64,000 nucleotides of DNA from Pseudomonas putida S13.1.2 (GTDB lineage Bacteria > Pseudomonadota > Gammaproteobacteria > Pseudomonadales > Pseudomonadaceae): assembly GCF_000498395.2 (NCBI RefSeq), contig NZ_CP010979.1:310001-374000 (forward strand), in the 5' to 3' direction. The number at the start of each line of letters is the position of its first letter. The stretch's first letter is position 1. A program made the position numbers and the translations under genes. The notes under the pieces are model-generated. The model worked only from the letters and a program-made list of their open reading frames with translations. It was not told the origin of the DNA and did not search any database. Below, piece by piece: positions 48,321 through 55,358 of this stretch.

Positions 48321-48337
48321 TTAACCTGGAAGGTTAA
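48321..48337. promoter_or_regulatory. MqsA operator overlapping the mqsR ribosome-binding region
   Basis: TTAACCT-GGA-AGGTTAA contains the exact E. coli MqsA operator pattern AACCT-N3-AGGTT. It ends seven bases before the mqsR ATG and covers the AAGG Shine-Dalgarno, fitting autorepression of the operon by MqsA or the MqsR-MqsA complex. Confidence 0.85.
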
Positions 48338-48343
48338 TTTCTC

Positions 48344-48640
48344 ATGGAAAAGAGAACGCCTCACTGTCCGCTGGAACGGGTAAAAGTCTTGGCTGCTGCA
48401 AGGCGCATCAGCCCTACAGGCGCTGCACTGAGAGGCGCCAGAGCGCTGGGAATGGATTATCCGGGCATGCTTGAAGTGATCTCCAGTTTGGAGCGCACTG
48501 ATTTTTACAAGAGCATGACCAGTCATATGGATCACCGGGTTTGGCAGGACGTCTATCGTCCGCTTACAGCAATTGGGTACGTTTATCTGAAAGTGTCCGT
48601 GGTAGACGACGTGCTCATCGTGTCTTTCAAGGGGTTGTAA
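48344..48640 (+). CDS. mqsR: MqsR toxin, mRNA interferase
   Basis: 98 residues, the same length as E. coli MqsR, beginning MEKRTPH. The residues tied to RNA cleavage in E. coli (Lys56, Gln68, Tyr81) are all present, in DFYKSM, VWQDVYRP and VYLKVSV; the end LIVSFKGL is also conserved. It is a RelE-fold endoribonuclease reported to cut mRNA at GCU/GCA sites. The toxin gene comes first in the operon, the less common order, as in E. coli. The antitoxin follows after two bases. Confidence 0.93.
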   Translation: MEKRTPHCPLERVKVLAAARRISPTGAALRGARALGMDYPGMLEVISSLERTDFYKSMTSHMDHRVWQDVYRPLTAIGYVYLKVSVVDDVLIVSFKGL

Positions 48641-48642
48641 CC

Positions 48643-49044
48643 ATGAGATGTCCAATATGCGGCGGAGCGGAGCTTGCACCTGATGTTCAGGGCATGCCCT
48701 ATAGCTATAAAGGCGAGGCGACCGTCATCCCTGACGTAAGTGGCGATTACTGTTCCGGATGTGGTGAATGTGTACTTAGCCACGATGAAGCCATGCGTGT
48801 CAGTAACCTCATGACGGCATTCGAGCGCCAAGTCAACGCAACGGTTGTGGATCCTTCCTTCATTGCTTCAATGCGCCGGAAGTTCGACCTCGACCAGCGT
48901 GAAGCGGGGGAAATCTTCGGTGGTGGGGTCAACGCGTTCTCCCGATATGAAAACGGCAAGACCACACCACCCGTGGCGTTGGTGAAACTGCTCAAGCTGC
49001 TGGATCGCCATCCAGAGCTCTTCGAGGAAGTGCGTACTGCCTGA
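48643..49044 (+). CDS. mqsA: MqsA antitoxin, zinc and helix-turn-helix repressor
   Basis: 133 residues. N-terminal zinc domain with two CxxC pairs (MRCPICGG and YCSGCGEC) that binds MqsR, and a C-terminal XRE-type DNA-binding domain (LDQREAGEIFGGGVNAFSRYENGK) that contacts the AACCT-N3-AGGTT palindrome. The ATG at 48643 is two bases after the mqsR stop; a longer in-frame reading upstream lies inside mqsR. A strong terminator follows. Confidence 0.93.
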   Translation: MRCPICGGAELAPDVQGMPYSYKGEATVIPDVSGDYCSGCGECVLSHDEAMRVSNLMTAFERQVNATVVDPSFIASMRRKFDLDQREAGEIFGGGVNAFSRYENGKTTPPVALVKLLKLLDRHPELFEEVRTA

Positions 49045-49055
49045 TTTTGGCAGCT

Positions 49056-49097
49056 AACAAAAAGCCCCCGGCTCATGAGAACCGGGGGCTTTTTGTT
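49056..49097. terminator. Bidirectional terminator between mqsA and ETF-ubiquinone oxidoreductase
   Basis: Perfect 16-base arms: AACAAAAAGCCCCCGG (49056-49071) and CCGGGGGCTTTTTGTT (49082-49097), with a ten-base loop. T-runs on both strands serve the two converging genes. Confidence 0.93.
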
Positions 49098-49115
49098 ACC
49101 ACAAGGGCAGGGCCA

Positions 49116-50780
49116 TTACATGTTCGGGTAGTTAGGCCCGCCAGCGCCTTCAGGGGTGACCCAGGTGATGTTCTGGGCCGGGTCCTTGATATCACAGGTC
49201 TTGCAGTGCACGCAGTTCTGCGCGTTGATCTGGAAGCGCTTGTTGCCGTCTTCCTGCGTGACCACTTCGTACACGCCCGCCGGGCAGTAGCGCTGGGCCG
49301 GCTCGTCGTACAGCGGCAGGTTGCTGGCGATCGGGATACTCGGGTCGGTCAGCTTCAGGTGGCAGGGCTGTTCCTCTTCGTGGTTGGTGCTGGAGAGGAA
49401 TACCGAGCTGAGCTTGTCGAAGCTGAGCTTGCCGTCCGGTTTCGGGTAGTCGATCTTTTTCGAATCCGCGGCCAGCTTGAGGCAGGCGTAGTCCGGCTTG
49501 GTATCGTGCAGGGTGAACGGCAGCTTGCCGCCGAACCAGTTCTGGTCGACGTAGTTGAACGCACCGCCCAGCAGTGGCCCGAACTTGTGCAGGGCAGGGC
49601 CGAAGTTACGGCTGGCAAACAACTCCTCATACAGCCAGCTGGCCTTGAAGGCGCTGACATAACCGTCGAGCTGGTCACCGCCTTCGCGGCCAGCGGCCAA
49701 GGCATCGGCCACCGCTTCAGCGGCAAGCATGCCGGACTTCATCGCGGTGTGGCTGCCCTTGATCTTGGAGAAGTTCAGGGTGCCCAGGTCGCAACCGATC
49801 AACGCGCCACCGTTGAACACCATCTTCGGCAACGAGTTCAGGCCGCCCTTGCAGATGGCCCGGGCGCCGTAGCTGATGCGCTTGCCACCTTCGAGGTACT
49901 GGCTCATCACCGGGTGGTGCTTGAGGCGCTGGAATTCATCGAACGGCGACAGGTACGGGTTTGCGTAGGACAGGTCGACGATCAGCCCGACCACCACCTG
50001 GTTGTTTTCCAGGTGATAGAGGAACGAGCCACCGGTGTTGTCCTTGGCCACCACGTCCAGCGGCCAGCCGGCGGTGTGCACCACCAGGCCCTGCTCGTGC
50101 TTGGCCGGGTCGATTTCCCAGATTTCCTTCAGGCCGATGCCGTAGTGCTGGACGTCGGACTCGCTGTCGAGGTTGAAGCGCTTGATCAGCTGCTTGCCGA
50201 TGTGGCCGCGGCAGCCTTCGGCAAACAGGGTGTACTTGGCGCGCAGTTCCATGCCCGGGGTGTACAGGCCGTCCTTCGGGTTGCCTTCGCGGTCGACACC
50301 CAGGTCACCGGTGACGATGCCGCGGACCACGCCGTTGTCGTCGAACAGCGCTTCCTGGGCGGCGAAGCCCGGGTAGATCTCAACGCCCAGGTTCTCGGCC
50401 TGCTGGGCCAGCCAGCGGCACAGGTTGCCCAGCGAGATGATGTAGTTGCCATGGTTGTGCATGGTCTTGGGCACGAACAGGTCAGGCACCTTGGTCGCGC
50501 TGCCGGCATCCTTGAGCACATAGATGTCGTCGCGTTTCACTTCGGTGTTCAGCGGGGCGCCGAGCGCTTTCCAGTCGGGGAACAGTTCGTTCAGGGCGCG
50601 GGGTTCGAACACCGCGCCAGAGAGGATGTGGGCGCCGACTTCAGAGCCTTTTTCCACCACGCAGACGCTGATTTCGCTACCGGCTTCGGCGGCCTTCTGC
50701 TTCAGGCGGCAGGCGGCGGACAGGCCTGCCGGGCCGGCGCCGACGATGACCACGTCGAATTCCATGTATTCGCGTTCCAC
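49116..50780 (-). CDS. Electron transfer flavoprotein-ubiquinone oxidoreductase
   Basis: 554 residues from GTG at 50780, chosen because AGGAGA lies seven bases upstream; the ATG at 50798 and TTG at 50801 sit on or before that site. N-terminal FAD fold (VVIVGAGPAGLSAACRL), the quinone/membrane-binding part, and near the C-terminus a 4Fe-4S site with CPAGVYEVV and NCVHCKTCDIKDP. It passes electrons from reduced ETF (fatty-acid and amino-acid dehydrogenases) to ubiquinone at the inner membrane. Divergent from etfBA, which encode its electron donor. A sigma-70 promoter with an adjoining PsrA-like box lies upstream. Confidence 0.95.
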   Translation of the reverse strand: MEREYMEFDVVIVGAGPAGLSAACRLKQKAAEAGSEISVCVVEKGSEVGAHILSGAVFEPRALNELFPDWKALGAPLNTEVKRDDIYVLKDAGSATKVPDLFVPKTMHNHGNYIISLGNLCRWLAQQAENLGVEIYPGFAAQEALFDDNGVVRGIVTGDLGVDREGNPKDGLYTPGMELRAKYTLFAEGCRGHIGKQLIKRFNLDSESDVQHYGIGLKEIWEIDPAKHEQGLVVHTAGWPLDVVAKDNTGGSFLYHLENNQVVVGLIVDLSYANPYLSPFDEFQRLKHHPVMSQYLEGGKRISYGARAICKGGLNSLPKMVFNGGALIGCDLGTLNFSKIKGSHTAMKSGMLAAEAVADALAAGREGGDQLDGYVSAFKASWLYEELFASRNFGPALHKFGPLLGGAFNYVDQNWFGGKLPFTLHDTKPDYACLKLAADSKKIDYPKPDGKLSFDKLSSVFLSSTNHEEEQPCHLKLTDPSIPIASNLPLYDEPAQRYCPAGVYEVVTQEDGNKRFQINAQNCVHCKTCDIKDPAQNITWVTPEGAGGPNYPNM

Positions 50781-50910
50781 TGGTTCTCTCCTACTCATCA
50801 AGGCTCGTGCTGTTGCTTTGTCTTATGGGTGCTTGCGCGCAGTGGCTCATCACGGGAGCGAAACTGTAGCTGCGCAAATGACGGACTACACCGTTTTGTC
50901 TTGGCCGCGC

Positions 50911-50939
50911 ATTATATCTACACCACTTGGCGGGTCCAA
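50911..50939 (-). promoter_or_regulatory. Sigma-70 promoter of ETF-ubiquinone oxidoreductase
   Basis: Minus-strand TTGGAC (50939-50934), 17 bases, then a perfect TATAAT (50916-50911). Transcription would start near 50904, leaving a leader of ~124 bases. The -35 is only moderate. Confidence 0.65.
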
Positions 50940-50941
50940 TA

Positions 50942-50955
50942 CAAACGTTTGTTTG
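50942..50955. promoter_or_regulatory. PsrA-like operator CAAAC-N4-GTTTG
   Basis: CAAAC-GTTT-GTTTG fits the pattern (C/G)AAAC-N4-GTTT(C/G) reported for PsrA, a TetR-family fatty-acid-responsive regulator in Pseudomonas. It lies directly upstream of the -35 of the ETF-QO promoter. Regulation of ETF genes by PsrA is known in the genus; here it is inferred from the motif. Confidence 0.55.
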
Positions 50956-51081
50956 AATTTGCCGCAGGCCAGTAAAATCACAGGAACGCGGCTGGAGGGT
51001 GACCGATTTGCCGTATTGACCGGATGGGGTGTTACGGTCAAGATACGAGCGGTTTTACGTTCGCCGTAGGCTTGCAGCCGG

Positions 51082-51298
51082 GCGCAGGTACACCTCTAAA
51101 GACCAGGTGTGGAGCAGGGTTTTGCGGCCTTGGGCCGGTTTGTAGTGGAGTTTACACGCCACGACAGAAAATCACCCGTGAGTATTTGTCGCAAGAGTCC
51201 GGACAAGACTGTTCGGTCACTGTGAAGATGCTGGCTCCCGGTACGTTTTTAGAGGTGCCCTTGTACCCACGCGCATCGCCGGGCTCAGCCCCAGGCGA
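51082..51298 (+). ncRNA. Candidate structured leader RNA upstream of etfB
   Basis: The 550-base gap between ETF-QO and etfB has no supportable gene, but its second half is full of pairing segments. CACCTCTAAA (51091-51100) is the exact complement of TTTAGAGGTG (51248-51257). The stem extends outward with GGTA/TACC and GCGC/GCGC (51082-51090 and 51264-51274). Inside is a CGGCC-TTG-GGCCG hairpin (51125-51137), and downstream a TCGCC-GGGC-TCA-GCCC-CA-GGCGA hairpin (51276-51298), just before the etfB Shine-Dalgarno. This could be a cis-regulatory leader. A shorter inverted repeat TTGACCG/CGGTCAA lies at 51016-51041. Function unknown, and random pairing in GC-rich DNA is possible. Confidence 0.3.
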
Positions 51299-51330
51299 CT
51301 ATCTATTCACCGGAGAGTAACGAGGAATCC

Positions 51331-52080
51331 ATGAAGGTTCTTGTAGCTGTCAAACGAGTGGTCGACTACAACGTCAAGGTTCGCGTCAAAGCGGACAACT
51401 CCGGCGTCGACCTTGCTAACGTCAAGATGTCCATGAACCCCTTCTGCGAAATCGCCGTGGAAGAGGCCGTACGCTTGAAGGAAAAAGGCGTTGCGACCGA
51501 GATCGTCGTCGTTTCCGTCGGCCCGACCACTGCCCAGGAGCAACTGCGTACCGCCCTGGCCCTGGGTGCCGACCGTGCCATCCTGGTAGAAGCCGCTGAC
51601 GAGCTGAACTCCCTGGCTGTAGCCAAGGCCCTGAAAGCCGTTGTCGACAAGGAGCAGCCGCAGCTGGTCATCCTTGGCAAGCAGGCCATCGACAGCGACA
51701 ACAACCAGACCGGCCAGATGCTGGCTGCGCTGACCGGCTACGCCCAGGGCACCTTCGCCTCCAAAGTCGAAGTGGCTGGCGACAAGCTGAACGTCACCCG
51801 TGAAATCGATGGCGGCCTGCAGACCGTGTCGCTGAACCTGCCAGCCATCGTCACCACCGACCTGCGCCTGAACGAGCCACGCTATGCGTCGCTGCCGAAC
51901 ATCATGAAGGCCAAGAAGAAACCGCTGGAGACCGTCAAGCCTGACGATCTGGGCGTTTCCCTCGCCTCCACCAACAAGACCCTGAAAGTCGAAGCGCCGG
52001 CTGCCCGCAGCGCGGGTATCAAGGTCAAATCGGTGGCCGAACTGGTCGAGAAGCTGAAGAACGAAGCGAAGGTAATCTAA
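51331..52080 (+). CDS. etfB: Electron transfer flavoprotein beta subunit
   Basis: 249 residues, usual length for EtfB. Starts [20 protein letters not shown]; conserved [39 protein letters not shown] (the AMP-binding region) and [13 protein letters not shown]. With EtfA it forms the soluble heterodimer that takes electrons from acyl-CoA and other dehydrogenases. ACGAGG sits upstream of the ATG. The stop TAA is followed at once by the etfA ATG. Confidence 0.96.
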   Translation: MKVLVAVKRVVDYNVKVRVKADNSGVDLANVKMSMNPFCEIAVEEAVRLKEKGVATEIVVVSVGPTTAQEQLRTALALGADRAILVEAADELNSLAVAKALKAVVDKEQPQLVILGKQAIDSDNNQTGQMLAALTGYAQGTFASKVEVAGDKLNVTREIDGGLQTVSLNLPAIVTTDLRLNEPRYASLPNIMKAKKKPLETVKPDDLGVSLASTNKTLKVEAPAARSAGIKVKSVAELVEKLKNEAKVI

Positions 52081-53010
52081 ATGACTATCCTGGTTGTCGC
52101 TGAATACGAAGCCGGCGCCGTTGCCCCGGCCACCCTGAACACTGTCGCTGCAGCCGCCAAGATTGGTGGTGATGTACACGTGCTGGTCGCTGGCCAGAAC
52201 GTCGGCGGCGTTGCCGAATCCGCTGCCAAGATCGCGGGTGTGGCCAAGGTGCTGGTTGCCGATAACGCCGCCTACGCCCACGCCTTGCCGGAAAACGTCG
52301 CGCCGCTGATCGTCGAGCTGGCAAAGGGCTACAGCCACGTGCTGGCCCCGGCCACCACCAACGGCAAGAACATCCTGCCGCGCGTTGCCGCGCTGCTGGA
52401 CGTGGACCAGATCTCCGAAATCATCTCGGTCGAGTCTGCCGACACCTTCAAGCGCCCGATCTATGCCGGTAACGCCATTGCCACCGTGCAATCGAGCGCT
52501 TCGATCAAGGTCATCACCGTGCGTACCACCGGCTTCGACCCAGTCGCTGCCGAAGGTGGCTCGGCTGCTGTCGAAGCGGTGAGTGCCGCGCACAACGCCG
52601 GTATCTCGGCCTTTGTCGGTGAAGAGCTGGCCAAGTCCGACCGCCCAGAGCTGACCGCTGCCAAGATCGTCGTTTCCGGCGGCCGTGGCATGGGCAACGG
52701 TGACAACTTCAAGCACCTGTACAGCCTGGCCGACAAGCTCGGCGCTGCCGTCGGCGCTTCGCGCGCTGCGGTCGACGCAGGCTTTGTGCCGAACGACATG
52801 CAGGTCGGCCAGACCGGCAAGATCGTTGCGCCACAGCTGTATATCGCCGTCGGTATCTCCGGCGCGATCCAGCACCTGGCCGGCATGAAAGACTCCAAAG
52901 TGATCGTTGCGATCAACAAGGACGAAGAAGCGCCGATCTTCCAGGTAGCCGACTACGGCCTGGTCGCTGACCTGTTCGAAGCGGTTCCGGAGCTGGAAAA
53001 GCTGGTCTGA
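52081..53010 (+). CDS. etfA: Electron transfer flavoprotein alpha subunit
   Basis: 309 residues. N-terminal ETF domain ([17 protein letters not shown]) and C-terminal FAD-binding domain with the family signature: [52 protein letters not shown], and [18 protein letters not shown]. Partner of EtfB; the ATG follows the etfB stop with no gap, so they are one operon. A rho-independent terminator lies 20 bases downstream. Confidence 0.96.
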   Translation: MTILVVAEYEAGAVAPATLNTVAAAAKIGGDVHVLVAGQNVGGVAESAAKIAGVAKVLVADNAAYAHALPENVAPLIVELAKGYSHVLAPATTNGKNILPRVAALLDVDQISEIISVESADTFKRPIYAGNAIATVQSSASIKVITVRTTGFDPVAAEGGSAAVEAVSAAHNAGISAFVGEELAKSDRPELTAAKIVVSGGRGMGNGDNFKHLYSLADKLGAAVGASRAAVDAGFVPNDMQVGQTGKIVAPQLYIAVGISGAIQHLAGMKDSKVIVAINKDEEAPIFQVADYGLVADLFEAVPELEKLV

Positions 53011-53029
53011 TCCGCCTGCTTCACTTATA

Positions 53030-53067
53030 AAGAACCCGGCCCTCGCATTGAGGGTCGGGTTTTTTTA
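53030..53067 (+). terminator. Rho-independent terminator after etfA
   Basis: AACCCGGCCCTC (53033-53044) pairs with GAGGGTCGGGTT (53050-53061) with one G-T pair, followed by a T-run. Confidence 0.9.
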
Positions 53068-53085
53068 TGGGTTGAGGAGTGAGGG

Positions 53086-53907
53086 ATGACGTTGCGCGGA
53101 ACGGGCAGGGTGCTGGCATGCATGGCGGCGTTGGTGTCGCCACTGGCCATGGCAGCAGGCAAGTGCGAGCGCCTGGTGGCAACCGGCAGCCCTGATGCAC
53201 CGCCCTATTCGTGGCAGGACCCGAAAGACCCGAAACACCTGATCGGTGCCAACGTGGACCTGTTGCGCCAGGTGGCAGGCGAGCTGGGTGTGAAGGTGGA
53301 GGTGCTGAATGCCGGCCGTCGCGATCAGGCCCTGGAGGAAGTGCGCAGCGGGCGAATGGACCTGCTGCTCGATACGCCCCTGCAGGTCGAGCAACTGACC
53401 GCGCTGGACTACATCCACCCACCCCTTCAGCTCAACGAGTACCTGGTGTGGACACGCCACGACGCCGAGCTGACCTTCGAGGGCCCGGCAGACCTGGCCA
53501 GATACCAGGGCAGCTTGTCCGAGCGCGCGCGCCTGACCCCGGCCTTTACCGCGTTTGCCAAGGCCCAGTTGAAGCTGGTGCCGGCGCAGAACCTGACCCA
53601 GGCGTTCCAGAAACTGGTGCTTGGCCAGGTGGACTATGTACTCGCCGGCCGTTATTCGGGCATGGCCATGGCCCAGAGCCTGGGTGTGAGCAATGACCTG
53701 ATCGCCCGCGGCCTGCCGGTGGATCGGCCAGGCCTGTACCTGGCGCTTTCGCACAACTCGGCATGCAATGACAGCTGGTTGCGTGGGCAACTCGCAAAAA
53801 AACTGACAGAATTGCCGATCTCCGGTGCGTCCGAGGCCGTCCTGCAACGTAATGTCGAGCGCTGGAAAGCGCAACTGCAGGTGCCGGCGGACGCCCCCAA
53901 ACACTAG
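53086..53907 (+). CDS. Periplasmic solute-binding protein, SBP family 3-like
   Basis: 273 residues with a signal peptide (~1-23, ending LAMA). The mature part looks like the PBP2 fold: ERLVATGSPDAPPYSWQD at the start, IGANVDLLRQVAGELGVKVEV, RSGRMDLLLDTPLQ, and a late GQVDYVLAGRY. No permease or ATPase genes are next to it, so it may act as a sensor or stand-alone binder rather than as part of an ABC importer. The ligand cannot be told. GGAG-GAGGG lies just before the ATG. It ends nine bases before the next gene, so the three genes 53086-55079 are likely one operon. Confidence 0.8.
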   Translation: MTLRGTGRVLACMAALVSPLAMAAGKCERLVATGSPDAPPYSWQDPKDPKHLIGANVDLLRQVAGELGVKVEVLNAGRRDQALEEVRSGRMDLLLDTPLQVEQLTALDYIHPPLQLNEYLVWTRHDAELTFEGPADLARYQGSLSERARLTPAFTAFAKAQLKLVPAQNLTQAFQKLVLGQVDYVLAGRYSGMAMAQSLGVSNDLIARGLPVDRPGLYLALSHNSACNDSWLRGQLAKKLTELPISGASEAVLQRNVERWKAQLQVPADAPKH

Positions 53908-53916
53908 GAAGATTGC

Positions 53917-54270
53917 GTGAGAACCCAACCACTAATCCTTGCCTTGGCCGTGCTCGGCCTGGCTGGCTGCGCCAATGATCCGGCCCCTGACGAGCAGATG
54001 CGCATTTCCGAGCAGGCACTGGAACAGGCCAGGGCCGTAGGTGCCACCGAGCAGGTCGAAACGCTGAAGCTGGCTGAAGACAAGCTGGACCGTGCCAAGG
54101 CCAACATGCTGACCCAAGACTACCGTGATGCGCGCATGCGCGCCGAGCAGGCCGAACTGGATGCTCGCCTGGCCGAGGCCCAGGTACTGAACCTGAAGAG
54201 CGAAGAGCAGCTGCAACTGCTGCAGTCGCGGGTCAAACGCTTGCGCAAGCAACTGGAGGTGCAGCCATGA
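53917..54270 (+). CDS. Small DUF4398-type lipoprotein
   Basis: 117 residues from GTG at 53917, preceded by AGGAAG. Lipobox LAGCAN (Cys ~18). The mature protein is almost all charged coiled coil with A/E/Q/R repeats (QALEQARAVGA, AEDKLDRAKANM, AEQAELDARLAEAQ), as in DUF4398 proteins. Likely anchored to the outer membrane from the periplasmic side. Its stop overlaps the ATG of the OmpA-type gene (ATGA), suggesting a shared role. Function unknown. Confidence 0.8.
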   Translation: MRTQPLILALAVLGLAGCANDPAPDEQMRISEQALEQARAVGATEQVETLKLAEDKLDRAKANMLTQDYRDARMRAEQAELDARLAEAQVLNLKSEEQLQLLQSRVKRLRKQLEVQP

Positions 54271-55079
54271 TCCGTCGCACGCCATTGGCCGCGCTGGCGC
54301 TGCTGGCGCTGGCAGCAGGCTTGCAAGGTTGCGCTAGCCAACGCAGCGCTGCAGCACTGGATGAAGCCAGTGCCACCTTCGCAAAGGTCAAGGATGATTC
54401 CGCTGTGCTGCGCAGTGCGCCGCGGGACGTGATTCGCGCGGGCGAGTCGCTGGCCCGTGCCGAGCGCCTGTCCAGCTACATCGGCACCGGTTCCGATGTG
54501 CGTCATTACGCTTACCTGAGCCAGCGCTACAGCGAGATTGCCAGTGAGCATGCCAAGCTGGCGCTGAACCAGGAGCGCCAGGCCAAGCTTGACCTCGAGC
54601 GTCAGCGCCTGCAGCTGGCTTTGCGTGAGGCCAAGCTGGCCAGCGTGCAGCAGCAGGGCAAGTGGGTCGAGTCGCAGATCGCTGCACTGGCTTCGGAGCA
54701 GACCGACCGTGGCCTGGTGATGACCCTGGGGGATGTGCTGTTCGATACTGGCCGTGCCGACCTGAAGAATTCGGCCAGCCGTACCGTGCTCAAGCTGGTG
54801 CAGTTTCTTCAGCTCAACCCGCGACGGGTGGTGCGTATCGAGGGTTATACCGACAGCACTGGCGCAGCCGAAGACAACCTGAAACTGTCTCGCGACCGGG
54901 CGCAGGCCGTGGCCGACATGTTGGTGGACCTTGGTATCGACGAAAAGCGCCTGCAGGTCGAGGGCTATGGCGACCAGTACCCGATCGAGGCCAATGCCTC
55001 TGAGCGGGGCAGGGCGCAGAACCGCCGGGTGGAGATCGTCTTCTCCGACGACAAGGGCAGGCTCGCGCCTGCGCGCTGA
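54267..55079 (+). CDS. OmpA-domain lipoprotein with DUF4398-like N-terminus
   Basis: 270 residues. Lipobox LQGCAS (Cys ~22), a coiled-coil DUF4398-like part to ~145 (SLARAERLSSYIG, then LERQRLQLALREAKLASVQ), and a C-terminal OmpA peptidoglycan-binding domain: GDVLFDTGRADLKNSA, VRIEGYTDSTGAAEDN, LSRDRAQAVADMLVDLGI, GRAQNRRVEIVF. It should link the outer membrane to peptidoglycan. Paired with the small lipoprotein gene just upstream, with overlapping start and stop. Confidence 0.9.
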   Translation: MIRRTPLAALALLALAAGLQGCASQRSAAALDEASATFAKVKDDSAVLRSAPRDVIRAGESLARAERLSSYIGTGSDVRHYAYLSQRYSEIASEHAKLALNQERQAKLDLERQRLQLALREAKLASVQQQGKWVESQIAALASEQTDRGLVMTLGDVLFDTGRADLKNSASRTVLKLVQFLQLNPRRVVRIEGYTDSTGAAEDNLKLSRDRAQAVADMLVDLGIDEKRLQVEGYGDQYPIEANASERGRAQNRRVEIVFSDDKGRLAPAR

Positions 55080-55110
55080 TCGCTGGCGTGCGGAGGATGG
55101 CACCGGCTTT

Positions 55111-55144
55111 GCCGGTGTTCGCGGCTAAAGCCGCTCCCACAGGG
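55111..55144. repeat. REP element, copy A
   Basis: GCCGGTGTTCGCGGC-TAAA-GCCGCTCCCACAGGG has the form of the Pseudomonas REP family (internal palindrome CGCGGC/GCCGC plus a CTCCCACAGG end). It lies downstream of the OmpA-type gene and faces copy B in opposite orientation. Confidence 0.75.
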
Positions 55145-55174
55145 GTAGTGTCAAGCCCAAGACATGTCCACAAC

Positions 55175-55218
55175 CTGTAGGAGCGGCCTTGTGCCGCGAA
55201 AGGGCCGCAATGCGGCCC
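55175..55218. repeat. REP element, copy B (inverted)
   Basis: CCTGTAGGAGCGGC...GCCGCGAAAGGGCCGC is the reverse orientation of the same REP family. The head-to-tail inverted pair with copy A (30 bases between) is the typical paired layout mobilised by RAYT transposases; no RAYT gene is in the window. Confidence 0.75.
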
Positions 55219-55307
55219 CGCTTTGTCGGCTTAGTCGTTTCGATAGCTGTCACGCTGTTGTATTGTCGACTATGTTGCATTCTGTCCCAGTACACTTTGC
55301 AACTGTT

Positions 55308-55324
55308 ACGGTATCCTCTACCGT
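55308..55324. promoter_or_regulatory. Inverted repeat upstream of the MocR-type regulator
   Basis: ACGGTA-TCCTC-TACCGT, perfect six-base arms, 34 bases before the start codon. Possible operator for autoregulation. Confidence 0.4.
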
Positions 55325-55358
55325 CACTGAGCCGCACAAGAACAACGAGCCTGCCGCC

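Noticed and set aside
51307..52875. 522-codon minus-strand ORF opposite etfB-etfA
   Set aside because: Low-complexity reversed coding sequence over conserved ETF genes.
55164..55358. N-terminal extension of the MocR regulator
   Set aside because: It reads through a REP element; the GntR domain begins right after ATG 55359.
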